Made by a program: the position numbers and the translations under genes. Below are positions 17,631 through 26,190 of a stretch of DNA of 64,000 nucleotides, piece by piece. The notes beneath the pieces were generated by a model. The model made no database searches. It had not been told where the DNA came from and was given only the letters and a program-made list of their open reading frames with translations. Origin of the DNA: an uncultured Lachnoclostridium sp. (GTDB lineage: Bacteria > Bacillota > Clostridia > Lachnospirales > Lachnospiraceae); NCBI GenBank assembly GCA_948330435.1, contig CAOJBY010000001.1, positions 1 through 64,000 of the forward strand, read 5' to 3'. Position 1 is the stretch's first letter. Each line of letters opens with the position of its first letter.

Positions 17631-19979
17631 TTACTCCGCCAGATAAATGGCCGCTTTTTTCACTATCTCTTTTACGGCCTCCTCCACGCTCAGACTGCCG
17701 TCCAGGGCTTTTGGTCCCACCTCAAGGACGGTCTGTTCTATGACAGAATCATTGCGGCTGGCAATATCTGCTTTTTCCACAAGGTCACGGATTCGTTGAA
17801 AATGCTCCTCTGTCACCCATTTGATTTCCAACGAGAAATGATCTCCATCCTCTCCGCCGCTGCTTATACTGATACCGCCGGCCTCTCCTTCATAGATGTC
17901 AATCTTCTGCTTTTCAAAAGAGGCCATATTCATAGGCATTCCTCCTGGCATATCCAGATCCTGAAGCTCAGCTCCAAATAGGGATTTAAAGAAGTCTACC
18001 GCCAGCTCATTTTCTATGGAATTGGCATAGATTCCGATACAGGTATCTGGTACAAAGCTGTTCGGAACCTGTCCCGGATAGGGTGCATAATCAATATTTT
18101 CCTCCTGATCGGTCAATGTGGATACCATATTAAAATCCGCATTCATTCCTTTTGTGGTTCCGATTCCCAGATACGTATCTCCGGTAGCAATATTCAAAGC
18201 AGCAGAGGACACACTTGCACTAAAGTCCTCCCATGTCAGACCATCTATCTCGCCCCAAAGGCGCTCAACTCTGTTCTGCATCTCCTGAAGCTCCGCAGAA
18301 CTCCATCCCGAAATCTCCGCTTCATAAACTCTTTTTGCCTGTGTCAGGAACTCCGCAAGCTTCGTCTCATCAAGGCTGCCATCCTCCCGAAGCCATGCAT
18401 CGGAGGATGCAAGTCCTAAGGTATACAATGCCTGCTGCTCGGTAATCAGACGTGTTATGGCTCCTTCGGGATGCTCGGTTCTCAACTTTTCCACTGCGTC
18501 TGCTACGTCAGCGAGACTGTTGATTCCATTCAGGGTATCCGGATCTCCTACCATCAGCGGAAGCCGGAAACGCACGGGCAGGGAATAAAGCTTTCCGCCC
18601 TCACGAAATGCATCCACCAGATTGGGGAACAGACTGTTTTCTCCTGTAAAGCCCTTTTCCAGATCTGTCAGATCCGCAAGAATGCCCTTTTCCTTGTAAG
18701 ACTGCTCCGGAAGTCCGTCCAGTACGATGAGATCCGGTCCGCTTCCCGACATAATTTTTGTATTCAGGTTTTTGATGGCATCCTCTCTGGTTACGCCATC
18801 GTCTCCGGTCATTCCTACCTCATAGCGAATATAAACCCCTGGATTCTTTTTCTGATACAGACTTATAGCCTGCCGGATGGTATAGTCATCCTCAAGACTG
18901 TAGATCGAAAGCTGTTCCTCCGGTACGGCAGGTACTGTGGGATCGTAGGTGTAATGGCAAAGTTTTGGCCCATTATATAAAACGAGAAATTCGTCATCGG
19001 TCAGTGCCACCATTCCCTTGAGACTCATCTGTGGATCTCCAAGGGAATTTAGATTGCCATCCGCCATCTGTTCCATGACCGTGCCGCCTGCCACATGCCG
19101 ATAAAGTCCTTTCTCCATGGCAAAATAGATGGCATCTTCCTCTCTGGAAGACATAACTACATAATGGCTGCCGGAATTACTGCCTATTTCACCACCTGTT
19201 TCTTCCATAATAAAGTTTTGAAGCACTTCATCCTTATCCGCCAGACTGTTTGCTTCCAGATCGTAGAGTTCTACGGTTCTGCTTGTGAGAATCACCATGT
19301 ATTTTTCCGTAAAACACACGTAATCAGGCATTCCATCCACGCTGCAGAGTTCCTTAAGGGATCCATCCTCACGGTTGATCTCGTATACGGTTCCTGTAAG
19401 GGTAAAGCCGTAAAGCTTACTGTCTCTCCCGAACCAAAGCTGATTCAGATTGTCCTGTTCATCTGTGTAGGAAATGTCATGCCATGTGCCGCCCGCATCC
19501 ACATAAGCATATTTGGGATGGTATCCCTCTTCCTCTTCCTCCGTATCCGCTCCGCCCGAATAGATAATCGCCGCTGTTCCATCGGGTGCCAGAGAAAGGT
19601 GTGAAATGTAAGCCTCCTTGGCTGACAGATCTGTTAGCCAGGTGGATGGACGGTACTCCCAGGTCTCTCCCTTGTCTGCGGATACATACATTCCCATAGA
19701 TTCCTGCAGGAGTGCCCATTCTCCGCCCTCCAGGATCTGAACGGCTGCCATGCCCCAGGCATCCGCCATTTCAAATTCCTCCGGAAGCTCAATCTGATGT
19801 TCCAGATAGCGACCCATGGTCCGTTCCTTGCCACCCCCTTCATTTGCTTCACCGGAATCTCCGGATGGGGACGGGGAACCGCCGGGAGCAGTTCCGCCGC
19901 CCTTGCTGCAACCTGCCAAAATTACAAGGACTGTCAGCAAGAGCCATGCTGTGATTCGTTTTATGCTTTTTTTCTTCAT
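17631..19979 (-). CDS. Large substrate-binding lipoprotein with extra N-terminal domain
   Basis: This 782-residue lipoprotein (lipobox VILAGC near residue 23) is about twice the size of an ordinary solute-binding protein. Residues about 45-370 carry repeats of the type DKGETWEYR and SLAPDGTAAIIYSGG, suggestive of a BNR/YCF48-like beta-propeller. From about residue 385 a family-1 solute-binding domain begins (YTIRQAISLYQKKNPGVYIRY; then GPDLIVLDGLP). It would be anchored outside the membrane and present sugar to the MalF/MalG pair encoded next. The extra domain may bind glycan or wall polymers; this is inference from repeat appearance only. The ATG has AGGAG six bases upstream. Confidence 0.88.
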   Translation of the reverse strand: MKKKSIKRITAWLLLTVLVILAGCSKGGGTAPGGSPSPSGDSGEANEGGGKERTMGRYLEHQIELPEEFEMADAWGMAAVQILEGGEWALLQESMGMYVSADKGETWEYRPSTWLTDLSAKEAYISHLSLAPDGTAAIIYSGGADTEEEEEGYHPKYAYVDAGGTWHDISYTDEQDNLNQLWFGRDSKLYGFTLTGTVYEINREDGSLKELCSVDGMPDYVCFTEKYMVILTSRTVELYDLEANSLADKDEVLQNFIMEETGGEIGSNSGSHYVVMSSREEDAIYFAMEKGLYRHVAGGTVMEQMADGNLNSLGDPQMSLKGMVALTDDEFLVLYNGPKLCHYTYDPTVPAVPEEQLSIYSLEDDYTIRQAISLYQKKNPGVYIRYEVGMTGDDGVTREDAIKNLNTKIMSGSGPDLIVLDGLPEQSYKEKGILADLTDLEKGFTGENSLFPNLVDAFREGGKLYSLPVRFRLPLMVGDPDTLNGINSLADVADAVEKLRTEHPEGAITRLITEQQALYTLGLASSDAWLREDGSLDETKLAEFLTQAKRVYEAEISGWSSAELQEMQNRVERLWGEIDGLTWEDFSASVSSAALNIATGDTYLGIGTTKGMNADFNMVSTLTDQEENIDYAPYPGQVPNSFVPDTCIGIYANSIENELAVDFFKSLFGAELQDLDMPGGMPMNMASFEKQKIDIYEGEAGGISISSGGEDGDHFSLEIKWVTEEHFQRIRDLVEKADIASRNDSVIEQTVLEVGPKALDGSLSVEEAVKEIVKKAAIYLAE

Positions 19980-20015
19980 AGTCTTCTCCTTTTTCTTTAT
20001 TACCAGATAACCTTT

Positions 20016-20051
20016 CCGGGTATCTGATGTATCTGTGTGTGATACACCCGG
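20016..20051 (-). other. Intercistronic hairpin between lipoprotein and substrate-binding genes
   Basis: CCGGGTATC (20016-20024) pairs with GATACACCCGG (20041-20051) with small bulges. No strong T tract follows on the minus strand, so it is more likely an mRNA-stability or partial-termination structure inside the operon than a full terminator. Confidence 0.5.
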
Positions 20052-20068
20052 CTTTTATCTATATATGG

Positions 20069-20647
20069 TTACTTTAGAATCACTTCTACAATCTGAACCT
20101 CTGTGGCCCGATATGCATCTCCCTCGTAGTTTCCTTTAAGGCTTACCTCCATGCCTTTTTCCAGCTTTTCAAAGGAGCTTTCAGAATCCTCGTAGCTGGC
20201 TCCTCCGTCCAGGATCGTCCGTTTATAGATGTGGGTAGTTTCATCGCAGAGCACTGTCAGAATATCAAATTCCATTCCCCCGTCACCCTCGGATCCTTCT
20301 GCCGGAGAAACCACCACCTCGCCTCCTTCCTCCAAAGTCTCATGATAAAACTTTTTGATGGTAAACTGTCCGTCTCCCAGGTCCGTGATTTCCCCGATGG
20401 GGTTTTCCTCATCCTGTGTTCCCATACTGTCTCCCTGCTTCGCCGGGTCTGTGTTTTCCTCCGGGCTTTCAGGTTGCCCCTCCTCACCTTGTGGTGATTC
20501 CCCTTCGTGATTCAATCCCTCCTGTTGTTTCTCCTGTGCGGGAGACTCCGTTTTTGCATCGTCCGTTCTGCCGCAGCCTAAAAGCGTAAGGCTCATGGCA
20601 CCTGCCAGGGCAAACAGTTTCATTCGGTTCCATACATTTTTTTTCAT
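20069..20647 (-). CDS. Small acidic lipoprotein of unknown function
   Basis: The 192-residue product has a lipoprotein signal (lipobox LTLLGC near residue 25), a disordered Glu/Pro/Gln-rich linker (about 28-80) and a C-terminal beta-rich domain of about 110 residues containing GEITDLGDGQFTIKKF and KGMEVSLKGNYEGD. The C-terminal pattern resembles small DUF5666-like OB-type domains, but no function can be given. It is first in the probable operon with the large substrate-binding protein, the permeases and the adaptor, so it may be an accessory surface protein of that importer. Confidence 0.75.
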   Translation of the reverse strand: MKKNVWNRMKLFALAGAMSLTLLGCGRTDDAKTESPAQEKQQEGLNHEGESPQGEEGQPESPEENTDPAKQGDSMGTQDEENPIGEITDLGDGQFTIKKFYHETLEEGGEVVVSPAEGSEGDGGMEFDILTVLCDETTHIYKRTILDGGASYEDSESSFEKLEKGMEVSLKGNYEGDAYRATEVQIVEVILK

Positions 20648-20781
20648 AGTCTTTTCTCCTCGTCTATCTTTTGTATTGTAACTGTATAGTAGCAGGAGAG
20701 TCTCTATTTTTTCTCTAAGTTTTTTATTTTATGTTGCGGAATCATTGTGAAAGGCTTTCCAGACCATGTCGAAAAATGCAA

Positions 20782-20814
20782 CAGGCAGGTAACCTTATTT
20801 TCGTTTCCTGCCTG
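20782..20814. terminator. Terminator after hipBA
   Basis: CAGGCAGG (20782-20789) pairs with CCTGCCTG (20807-20814). T-rich tracts flank it on both sides (CATTTTTC on the minus strand, CTTTATTTTTC on the plus strand). It can end hipBA transcription coming from the right, about 120 bases after the hipA stop. Confidence 0.65.
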
Positions 20815-20934
20815 CTTTATTTTTCTTTATTTAATTGTCTTAAAAACTCTTTGACAAATGTGATGTTCCTACCATGAATGCCTTATGCCCTATTCATCCG
20901 AAAATATGGACTTTGTTTCGATTATTCTGCGTTC

Positions 20935-22193
20935 CTATTTAAATGCCATATCAAAAGCCGGAGACATGGCTTCTATCTCATTTCTGTTTAAGCCATAGTT
21001 TTGTGCTAATTTTCTCCAGGAAACTTCTACCGTATTCCTGATTTCATTCAAATCCTCCAAGGCCCGTTTTTCCGGCATCCCGTACAACTTCGCCACTGAC
21101 AGGGCCAGCTCAAAGTCTATCAGATTGTTATTCATATCAACGTTCAACGACAAAACATCGCCGTCCGCATTTGGATTCACATCGTATACCGGTGACAATC
21201 TCCACCCCTCTTTTGACAGAATAAACCCATGATTTCGCAAATGGTCATCCGTATTAGACACCGCCATATTAAACACAATTCTGTGCCAAAGCTCCTGTAG
21301 GTCTCTTTTTGGTGTGGCTCCATATTTTCTTATCAGGGATGCCAGTTCAAGATAACCTGACCCATCTGCGGCATTGGCTCCGTCATTTTTTCCAAGCAAA
21401 GTCATTGCGGATGCAAAATGGATTCTCCGGCTTCCATCTCTGTCAAACCTTTTTACTAAAAATGTACTTCCAATTTTTGAAAAGCTTTCCAATCTCGCCT
21501 CCGGAACATTAAGTCCGCACAGCACCGCAAGATCATGGACCACCATTTCCCAGGCCCCATATTCACATCATCATTTTTTGAGGGAAACTTTGCAATCCAC
21601 AGAGAACCGTCGGGAGCACTCACAGACACTTTCGGCCTTGCACCTCCCAGGGAGGAACCGGGGGCCAAAAGCTGCTTAAGCCACTTTTCCTCCATGCCGT
21701 CCTCGTTTTTTTCAAATGCCAGCGATGCTGATTCAAGCTTGCGAAGTGTCGTCCACGGGGGTGTTGCCAGGTCTTTATCATCCGATATAAAGGGTCCGTT
21801 CTCAGATAAGGCAAATCGGAGGGCACCCATTCTTGTTTCATCATAAACTCCCAGTAAAAAATCTAAGTCTGTTAAACGTCTGGGTTTTCTTTCTTCTTTT
21901 TTCGCAAAAATTGCTTCACGGCGTTTCATAAGAAGACGGCCCCATCTGTCTGGACAGGAATCCGCAAATACCCCAAACATTGTTTTGTCCAACGGGGTAT
22001 ACTGTCTCCCCCTGTAGAATGACAAATCTGGATCAAAGATAAAGTTATCCTTTTTATTTGTCAGCCATGCTTCATCATATTCAAAGGAAATAACTTCCTT
22101 TCCTTTTCCGCCATCCATATATAAGGTTCCGATTTTTTCCGGATTCGGTCCTGTCCAGTTTTCATATACGTATACGTTATTCCTGTCTGTCAT
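20935..22193 (-). pseudogene. HipA-type serine/threonine kinase, frameshifted
   Basis: Two overlapping frames together encode a HipA-family kinase of about 415 residues. The first (22193 to about 21550) has the N-terminal domain and the ATP-binding GSSLGGARPK loop; the second (about 21546 to 20935) has the catalytic VSNTDDHLRNHGF and the metal-binding YDVNPNA motifs. The break is at about 21555, where one G appears missing from a G tract (reading MGPGKWW instead of MGAWEMVVHD). Everything else is well preserved, so this is either a very recent inactivation, a reversible slip or a sequence error. The hipB antitoxin gene lies 3 bases upstream. If functional, such kinases phosphorylate aminoacyl-tRNA synthetases or other targets. 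Confidence 0.88.
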
Positions 22194-22196
22194 ACC

Positions 22197-22514
22197 TTAT
22201 CTGCTCCTTTTTGCCCGGGCTCTTACAGGGATGTTCAGCTCCTGGAGCTTTCTTCCGAATTCATCGTCTCTGGCAATCTGCTCCAAATCCTTATCCATCC
22301 CGCCTAATGCGTGCAATACCGCCGCATAGGTCCCGATTGCTACGGTCGGGGTTCCTTTTTCCACGGCCCACAGGGTCGCCCGACTGATGCCGGCTCTTTC
22401 CGCAACTAATTCCGCCGCAAGATTGCGGCGAAGTCTGGCTTTTTTGATTTGTTCGCCCATTGTTTCTAGGATTTTTTGTGTATCCGGCATGATTGCTGCT
22501 GACTTTTTGCTCAT
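22197..22514 (-). CDS. HipB-type antitoxin, XRE helix-turn-helix
   Basis: This 105-residue DNA-binding protein has an XRE-type helix-turn-helix (about residues 20-75) with AAELVAERAGISRATLWAVE, and a basic C-terminus. It pairs with the hipA gene just downstream and would repress the pair from the palindrome over its promoter. The ATG at 22514 has AAGGAG seven bases upstream; an upstream in-frame extension to 22565 crosses the promoter and is rejected. It is intact even though hipA is broken. Confidence 0.88.
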   Translation of the reverse strand: MSKKSAAIMPDTQKILETMGEQIKKARLRRNLAAELVAERAGISRATLWAVEKGTPTVAIGTYAAVLHALGGMDKDLEQIARDDEFGRKLQELNIPVRARAKRSR

Positions 22515-22529
22515 GGTTCTTCTCCTTAT

Positions 22530-22565
22530 GTTTAATATAATAAACAATAAATTCTTTATCGTCAA
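22530..22565 (-). promoter_or_regulatory. hipBA promoter with overlapping inverted repeat
   Basis: On the minus strand TTGACG (22565-22560) and TATTAT (22542-22537) are 17 bases apart. The -10 lies inside the inverted repeat GTTTA/TAAAC (22530-22545), which suits autorepression by HipB. Confidence 0.6.
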
Positions 22566-22686
22566 ATATATTAATCATAAGATTATTATTTTCAAATTGT
22601 ATGCGGTTTATACGTTGATATTCCCATCCGCATTTATGCCTCCCCAGTTTTCATGTAAAGATGCCTTATTAACTACCAACATTCCT

Positions 22687-22715
22687 TTGCTTGCATCTGG
22701 CACAAAAATTATAGT
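22687..22715 (+). promoter_or_regulatory. Predicted promoter of mnmM
   Basis: TTGCTT (22687-22692) and TATAGT (22710-22715) are 17 bases apart, about 35 bases before the mnmM start. Confidence 0.45.
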
Positions 22716-22748
22716 AAAATAGGGCAAATAACTCAGGAGGAACTATTC

Positions 22749-23315
22749 ATGAACAATATTCAAGCCACCGACTGGTATCGTTTTTTCATAAAGCAGCAGG
22801 TAAAACCCGGCGATCTCTGCATAGATGCCACTATGGGAAACGGCAACGACACCTTGCTTCTCTGCCGATTAGCCGGGCCATCCGGGCATTGCATGGCCTT
22901 TGACATCCAGGAGGAGGCACTCTTGCGCACAAAATCTCTTCTGGAGTCTGAGGATATTCCTGATTCCACCTATACCCTGCTTCTTGAAAGCCATGAAAAT
23001 ATCGATCTTTATGCCAAGCCGGAAAGTATTAGCTGTATTGTCTTCAACCTGGGCTATCTGCCCTCCGGGGATCATATGCTTGCCACAAAGCCCGGTTCCA
23101 CTTTGGCCGCTATTAAGCAGGGCCTGCCCCTTTTGAAAAAAGGGGGATTAATGACCCTTTGCATCTATAGCGGCGGGGACAGTGGTTTTGAGGAACGGGA
23201 CGCCGTGTTGGATTATCTTAAGAAGCTTCCTCCAAAGCAATATCTTGTAATCGTTTCTCAATATTATAACCGGCCTAAAAACCCGCCGATTCCTGTGTTG
23301 GTCATTCGACTTTAA
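22749..23315 (+). CDS. mnmM: SAM-dependent methyltransferase of the YtqB/MnmM family
   Basis: This 188-residue class I methyltransferase has the SAM-binding motif IDATMGNGNDTLLL (about residue 25), the acidic GHCMAFDIQ strand end and the family motif VFNLGYLPSGDH. The Bacillus relative YtqB (MnmM) methylates the wobble uridine of tRNAs to complete the mnm5s2U modification; earlier annotation calls it an rRNA methylase. The ATG at 22749 has AGGAGG six to eight bases upstream. It is a single gene with its own promoter. Function is transferred from the family. Confidence 0.85.
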   Translation: MNNIQATDWYRFFIKQQVKPGDLCIDATMGNGNDTLLLCRLAGPSGHCMAFDIQEEALLRTKSLLESEDIPDSTYTLLLESHENIDLYAKPESISCIVFNLGYLPSGDHMLATKPGSTLAAIKQGLPLLKKGGLMTLCIYSGGDSGFEERDAVLDYLKKLPPKQYLVIVSQYYNRPKNPPIPVLVIRL

Positions 23316-23369
23316 AACCAACGTAAGTGCCCTCAGTGCATCCCCTCGTACACCGAGGATGCCGTCTCC

Positions 23370-23432
23370 TTATAAAATCGCACTTTATAAAATTGTTCCT
23401 TACAAAATTAGAGAAATTTTAAAGATTTCTCT
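23370..23432 (+). promoter_or_regulatory. Three 15-base direct repeats and an inverted repeat before the two-component operon
   Basis: TTATAAAAT begins at 23370 and 23385, and TTACAAAAT at 23400, an exact 15-base period. They are followed by AGAGAAAT (23410-23417) paired with ATTTCTCT (23425-23432). A TATAAT box (23445-23450) lies just downstream, with a weak -35. This could be a site for the response regulator or another activator. Confidence 0.5.
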
Positions 23433-23488
23433 GTTATACTGGGCTATAATATAGGTATATTCGATCGATTTTATCCAAAGGAGTTTTT

Positions 23489-24160
23489 ATGCGGATTTTA
23501 TTAGTAGAAGATGATAAAAAGCTCAACGAATCCCTGGCCTTTCAGTTGGAGAAAGAGGGATTCCTGGTTGACGCCTGCCAGGACGGAGAGGAAGCCCTCT
23601 ATTATATTGAAGAAAATATTCCCGATCTGATTTTGCTGGACCGAATGCTTCCCTTTATCAGCGGCACACAAATCCTTGAACGGATGCGGCAGGCCCATAA
23701 CGAGACACCTGTGATTCTTATCACTGCCCTCGGTTCTCTGGATGACAAGGTAACGGGGCTGGATTCCGGCGCAGACGATTATCTGGTGAAGCCCTTTGCT
23801 TTTGAGGAATTGATGGCACGAATCCGCTGTATTACCCGCCGTCCCAGGCATATGGCACAGGATGGCCTGCTTACTCTGGGGGATCTAGCCTATACTCCGG
23901 GAGAAAATACCCTTACCGGTCCGGGCGGCTCCTGCAGCATGTCGAAGCGGGAGGGTGCTCTTTTGGAAGCTTTTATGCGTAATTCAGGCCAGACCCTTTC
24001 CCGAGCTCTTTTGCTTACCCGGGTCTGGGGGATGGACAGTGACGTGGAAGAGGGCAATCTGGATAATTACATTCATTTTCTAAGGCGGCGATTAAAAGCG
24101 GTGGAGAGTTCCGTCCGCCTGACAACCGTCCGGGGGATCGGATACCGAATAGAGTCTTAA
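23489..24160 (+). CDS. OmpR/PhoB-type response regulator
   Basis: This 223-residue protein has a receiver domain (residues 1-115; phospho-acceptor Asp in ILLDRML, acidic pair VEDD at the N-terminus, Lys in LVKPFAFEE) and a winged-helix DNA-binding domain (about 128-222). It is paired with the histidine kinase gene that begins 10 bases after its stop. The ATG has AAAGGAG five bases upstream. The signal and targets are unknown; no transporter or resistance gene is adjacent to give a hint. Confidence 0.93.
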   Translation: MRILLVEDDKKLNESLAFQLEKEGFLVDACQDGEEALYYIEENIPDLILLDRMLPFISGTQILERMRQAHNETPVILITALGSLDDKVTGLDSGADDYLVKPFAFEELMARIRCITRRPRHMAQDGLLTLGDLAYTPGENTLTGPGGSCSMSKREGALLEAFMRNSGQTLSRALLLTRVWGMDSDVEEGNLDNYIHFLRRRLKAVESSVRLTTVRGIGYRIES

Positions 24161-24170
24161 AGGAGTGCTT

Positions 24171-25454
24171 ATGTTTCGTAAAGTGCATCTACGCCTGGCT
24201 GCTCTTTGTACCGGCATTACATTTTTTATTTTGGCCGTTATGTCCTGCGGCTATCTCTATATTTCAGAAAAGAACTTAAAAAGCAGCAGCTTCACCGCTT
24301 TTCAAAATGAAATGAAAGAGATTGCGGACAGCCTTACTGTCAGCAATGTCCTTACCTGGGATCAGCTTTCCAAAATAGAGAATCAGGGGACCTATTCCAT
24401 TCAAATTCTGGATAACGACATTCCTCTTCTTTTTAACCGGAAGCCCTCTTCGGAGCAGACAGTGCTTTTTGAAACAGCCTGGAATTATTATGATGAGCAT
24501 TTCGATATTCTGTCTTTGGAACCCTCCCCTTTCTTCTGTGCGGAATTTGACTTTTCCTCCAGGGGCGTTGGCTCCTCCGACTACTATGGATGTGCAATTA
24601 CCGCAGAGCGAAACGGCGGAAGCCTGGAAATTATGGTTTTGATGCCCCTTACGGCACTTAAGCAGCAAATCCGCACCCAGAGACTGTTGTTTGCCCTTTT
24701 GACGGCACTGGCGGCTGTTGCCCTTTTTCTCTTCTCCTGGTATTTTACCAAGCGGCTTCTTCGCCCTCTGGAAGAAAATCAGCAGAGACAGACCCAGTTT
24801 ATTGCTGCAGCCTCCCATGAGCTTCGTACGCCCCTGGCTGTGATTCTCTCCTGTGCGTCCGCTTCCCGATATGGTAACGAAGAAGAACGGGTACATTTTC
24901 TGGATTCGATTCAGTCGGAGGGGACTCGTATGTCCGGACTGATTGAAGATATGCTTCTTTTAACCAATATGGAAAGCCACGCCTGGACCATAGAAAAACG
25001 CCCCACGGAGTTGGATACTCTTTTGTTGGAAACCTTTGAGGCCTTTGAGCCTGTAGCAGCAGAGAAATCCATTCGGCTTTTCATTGATCTGCCGGAGCGT
25101 TCTCTTCCTGCCTGTTCCTGCGATCCGGAGCGAATGCGGCAGGTGCTCTCCATTCTGATTCACAATGGTATCAGCTATACGCCAAGCCACGGACAAGTTC
25201 GCCTGTCTCTTACTTATGACGGCAAAGCTTACCGCATCCGGGTGGCGGATAATGGCATTGGTATTCCGGACGGGGAAAAAGCTCATATCTTTGACCGCTT
25301 CTATCGTGCGGATCAGGCCCGCAGTCAGAAAGGACACTTCGGGCTTGGGCTGTCGATTGCTTCTGAGATTATAAAAGCCCACCAGGGGAAGATCCTGGTG
25401 GGCGATACGCCGGGGGGCGGGAGTACCTTTACTCTCCTGCTGCCTGCTGTTTGA
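24171..25454 (+). CDS. Sensor histidine kinase
   Basis: This 427-residue membrane kinase has two transmembrane segments (about residues 8-30 and 168-188) around an extracellular sensor of about 135 residues, then a HisKA domain with the H box AAASHELRTPLAV and an HATPase_c domain with N box HNGISYT, G1 VADNGIGIP and G2 GHFGLGLSIA. No HAMP domain is obvious. The ATG at 24171 has AGGAG five bases upstream and is preferred over a GTG two codons earlier. It should phosphorylate the response regulator encoded directly upstream. A perfect 10-base inverted repeat (25377-25403) lies inside its C-terminal coding part. Confidence 0.92.
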   Translation: MFRKVHLRLAALCTGITFFILAVMSCGYLYISEKNLKSSSFTAFQNEMKEIADSLTVSNVLTWDQLSKIENQGTYSIQILDNDIPLLFNRKPSSEQTVLFETAWNYYDEHFDILSLEPSPFFCAEFDFSSRGVGSSDYYGCAITAERNGGSLEIMVLMPLTALKQQIRTQRLLFALLTALAAVALFLFSWYFTKRLLRPLEENQQRQTQFIAAASHELRTPLAVILSCASASRYGNEEERVHFLDSIQSEGTRMSGLIEDMLLLTNMESHAWTIEKRPTELDTLLLETFEAFEPVAAEKSIRLFIDLPERSLPACSCDPERMRQVLSILIHNGISYTPSHGQVRLSLTYDGKAYRIRVADNGIGIPDGEKAHIFDRFYRADQARSQKGHFGLGLSIASEIIKAHQGKILVGDTPGGGSTFTLLLPAV

Positions 25455-25480
25455 GATATTCTTACCTATTCTGATGTTCT

Positions 25481-25762
25481 TTATATTTCATTCTCATCAT
25501 CTTCTTCATAAGCCGCAAGTTCAAACCGAATTATATAGTCTTTTCCTACAGGAATCAGGGCTTCTGCCAAGTCATACGGAGAATCAAGTGTACCCATTGT
25601 CATAGAGCCCTCAATCAGTACAGGAAGATTACAGCCCGCAATAACTTCAACAGATTGATCTGTTCGTGCAAATTTGCACTCTACGGCACATTTGAAAGGA
25701 GAGCCTCCCGCCAGATCCGCAAGAACCAACACGCCATAATGGCTGTCTCCTTTTTCTAGCAA
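25481..25762 (-). pseudogene. Mannose-family PTS EIIA, N-terminally truncated
   Basis: The 93-codon frame encodes the C-terminal two thirds of a mannose-type EIIA: VLADLAGGSPFKCAV and VIAGCNLPVLIEG are family blocks. The N-terminal 45 or so residues with the phospho-accepting histidine near position 10 are missing, and AT-rich sequence takes their place. It begins a run of minus-strand fragments (EIIA, NanE, EIID) that once formed an amino-sugar PTS locus. Confidence 0.8.
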
Positions 25763-25798
25763 ATATTTTTATCTTTTCAAAAATCCCGTACAGTTATA

Positions 25799-26190
25799 TT
25801 ATGCTAAAAACTCCTCTTCAAACTGCTGTAATACTTCCACATATCGCTGTGTAATAATCTCTGGTCTCGTAATTGAGGTTCCAACTTCCAGTATCTCTCT
25901 GGCACTTTCATATGTAGGAGTAATATACACGTCAAAGTCATCCCGAAACTGCTTATTAATCTCAATAATCGGCAAGTTCACCCGTTCCTTGATTTTCTTA
26001 ATATTTTCTGTGCCTGTGGCTCGAATCCCTGCGGCCCCCCCTGGCAGGCAGCCACCGCAAAAGCCGCCATAATCTCCGCACCATACATAGGCCATCCTAC
26101 TCTGGCCTGACAGGATACAATCAGTTTGTTCTTAAGTTGTTTTAAAACTCTCTCGCCCTGGCAATCCGTTTCTTTATTTCGCTGCTTCAT
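25799..26190 (-). pseudogene. N-acetylmannosamine-6-phosphate 2-epimerase (NanE) remnant
   Basis: From the ATG at 26190 the frame reads LKNKLIVSCQARVGWPMYGA, then AEIMAAFAVAACQGG, and then breaks in a G7 tract at about 26035; the next frame continues GAAGIRATGTENIKKIKERV and later fuses YESAREILEVG to the normal C-terminal block TSITRPEIITQRYVE. So there is a one-base loss plus a deletion of roughly 100 central residues that hold the catalytic site. NanE converts ManNAc-6-P to GlcNAc-6-P in sialic acid breakdown. The start overlaps the EIID stop (ATGA), showing an old operon. Confidence 0.88.

Noticed and set aside
23336..23370. Hairpin GCATCC..GGATGC after mnmM as a terminator
   Set aside because: The stem is bulged and no T tract follows, so it is not called.
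25377..25403. Perfect 10-base inverted repeat GCCCACCAGG/CCTGGTGGGC
   Set aside because: It is inside the C-terminal coding part of the histidine kinase after the G2 box and has no T tract; likely coincidence, though attenuation cannot be excluded.
24171..25454. Link of the two-component system to antibiotic resistance or a nearby transporter
   Set aside because: No ABC transporter or resistance gene adjoins it; the downstream genes are PTS remnants on the other strand.
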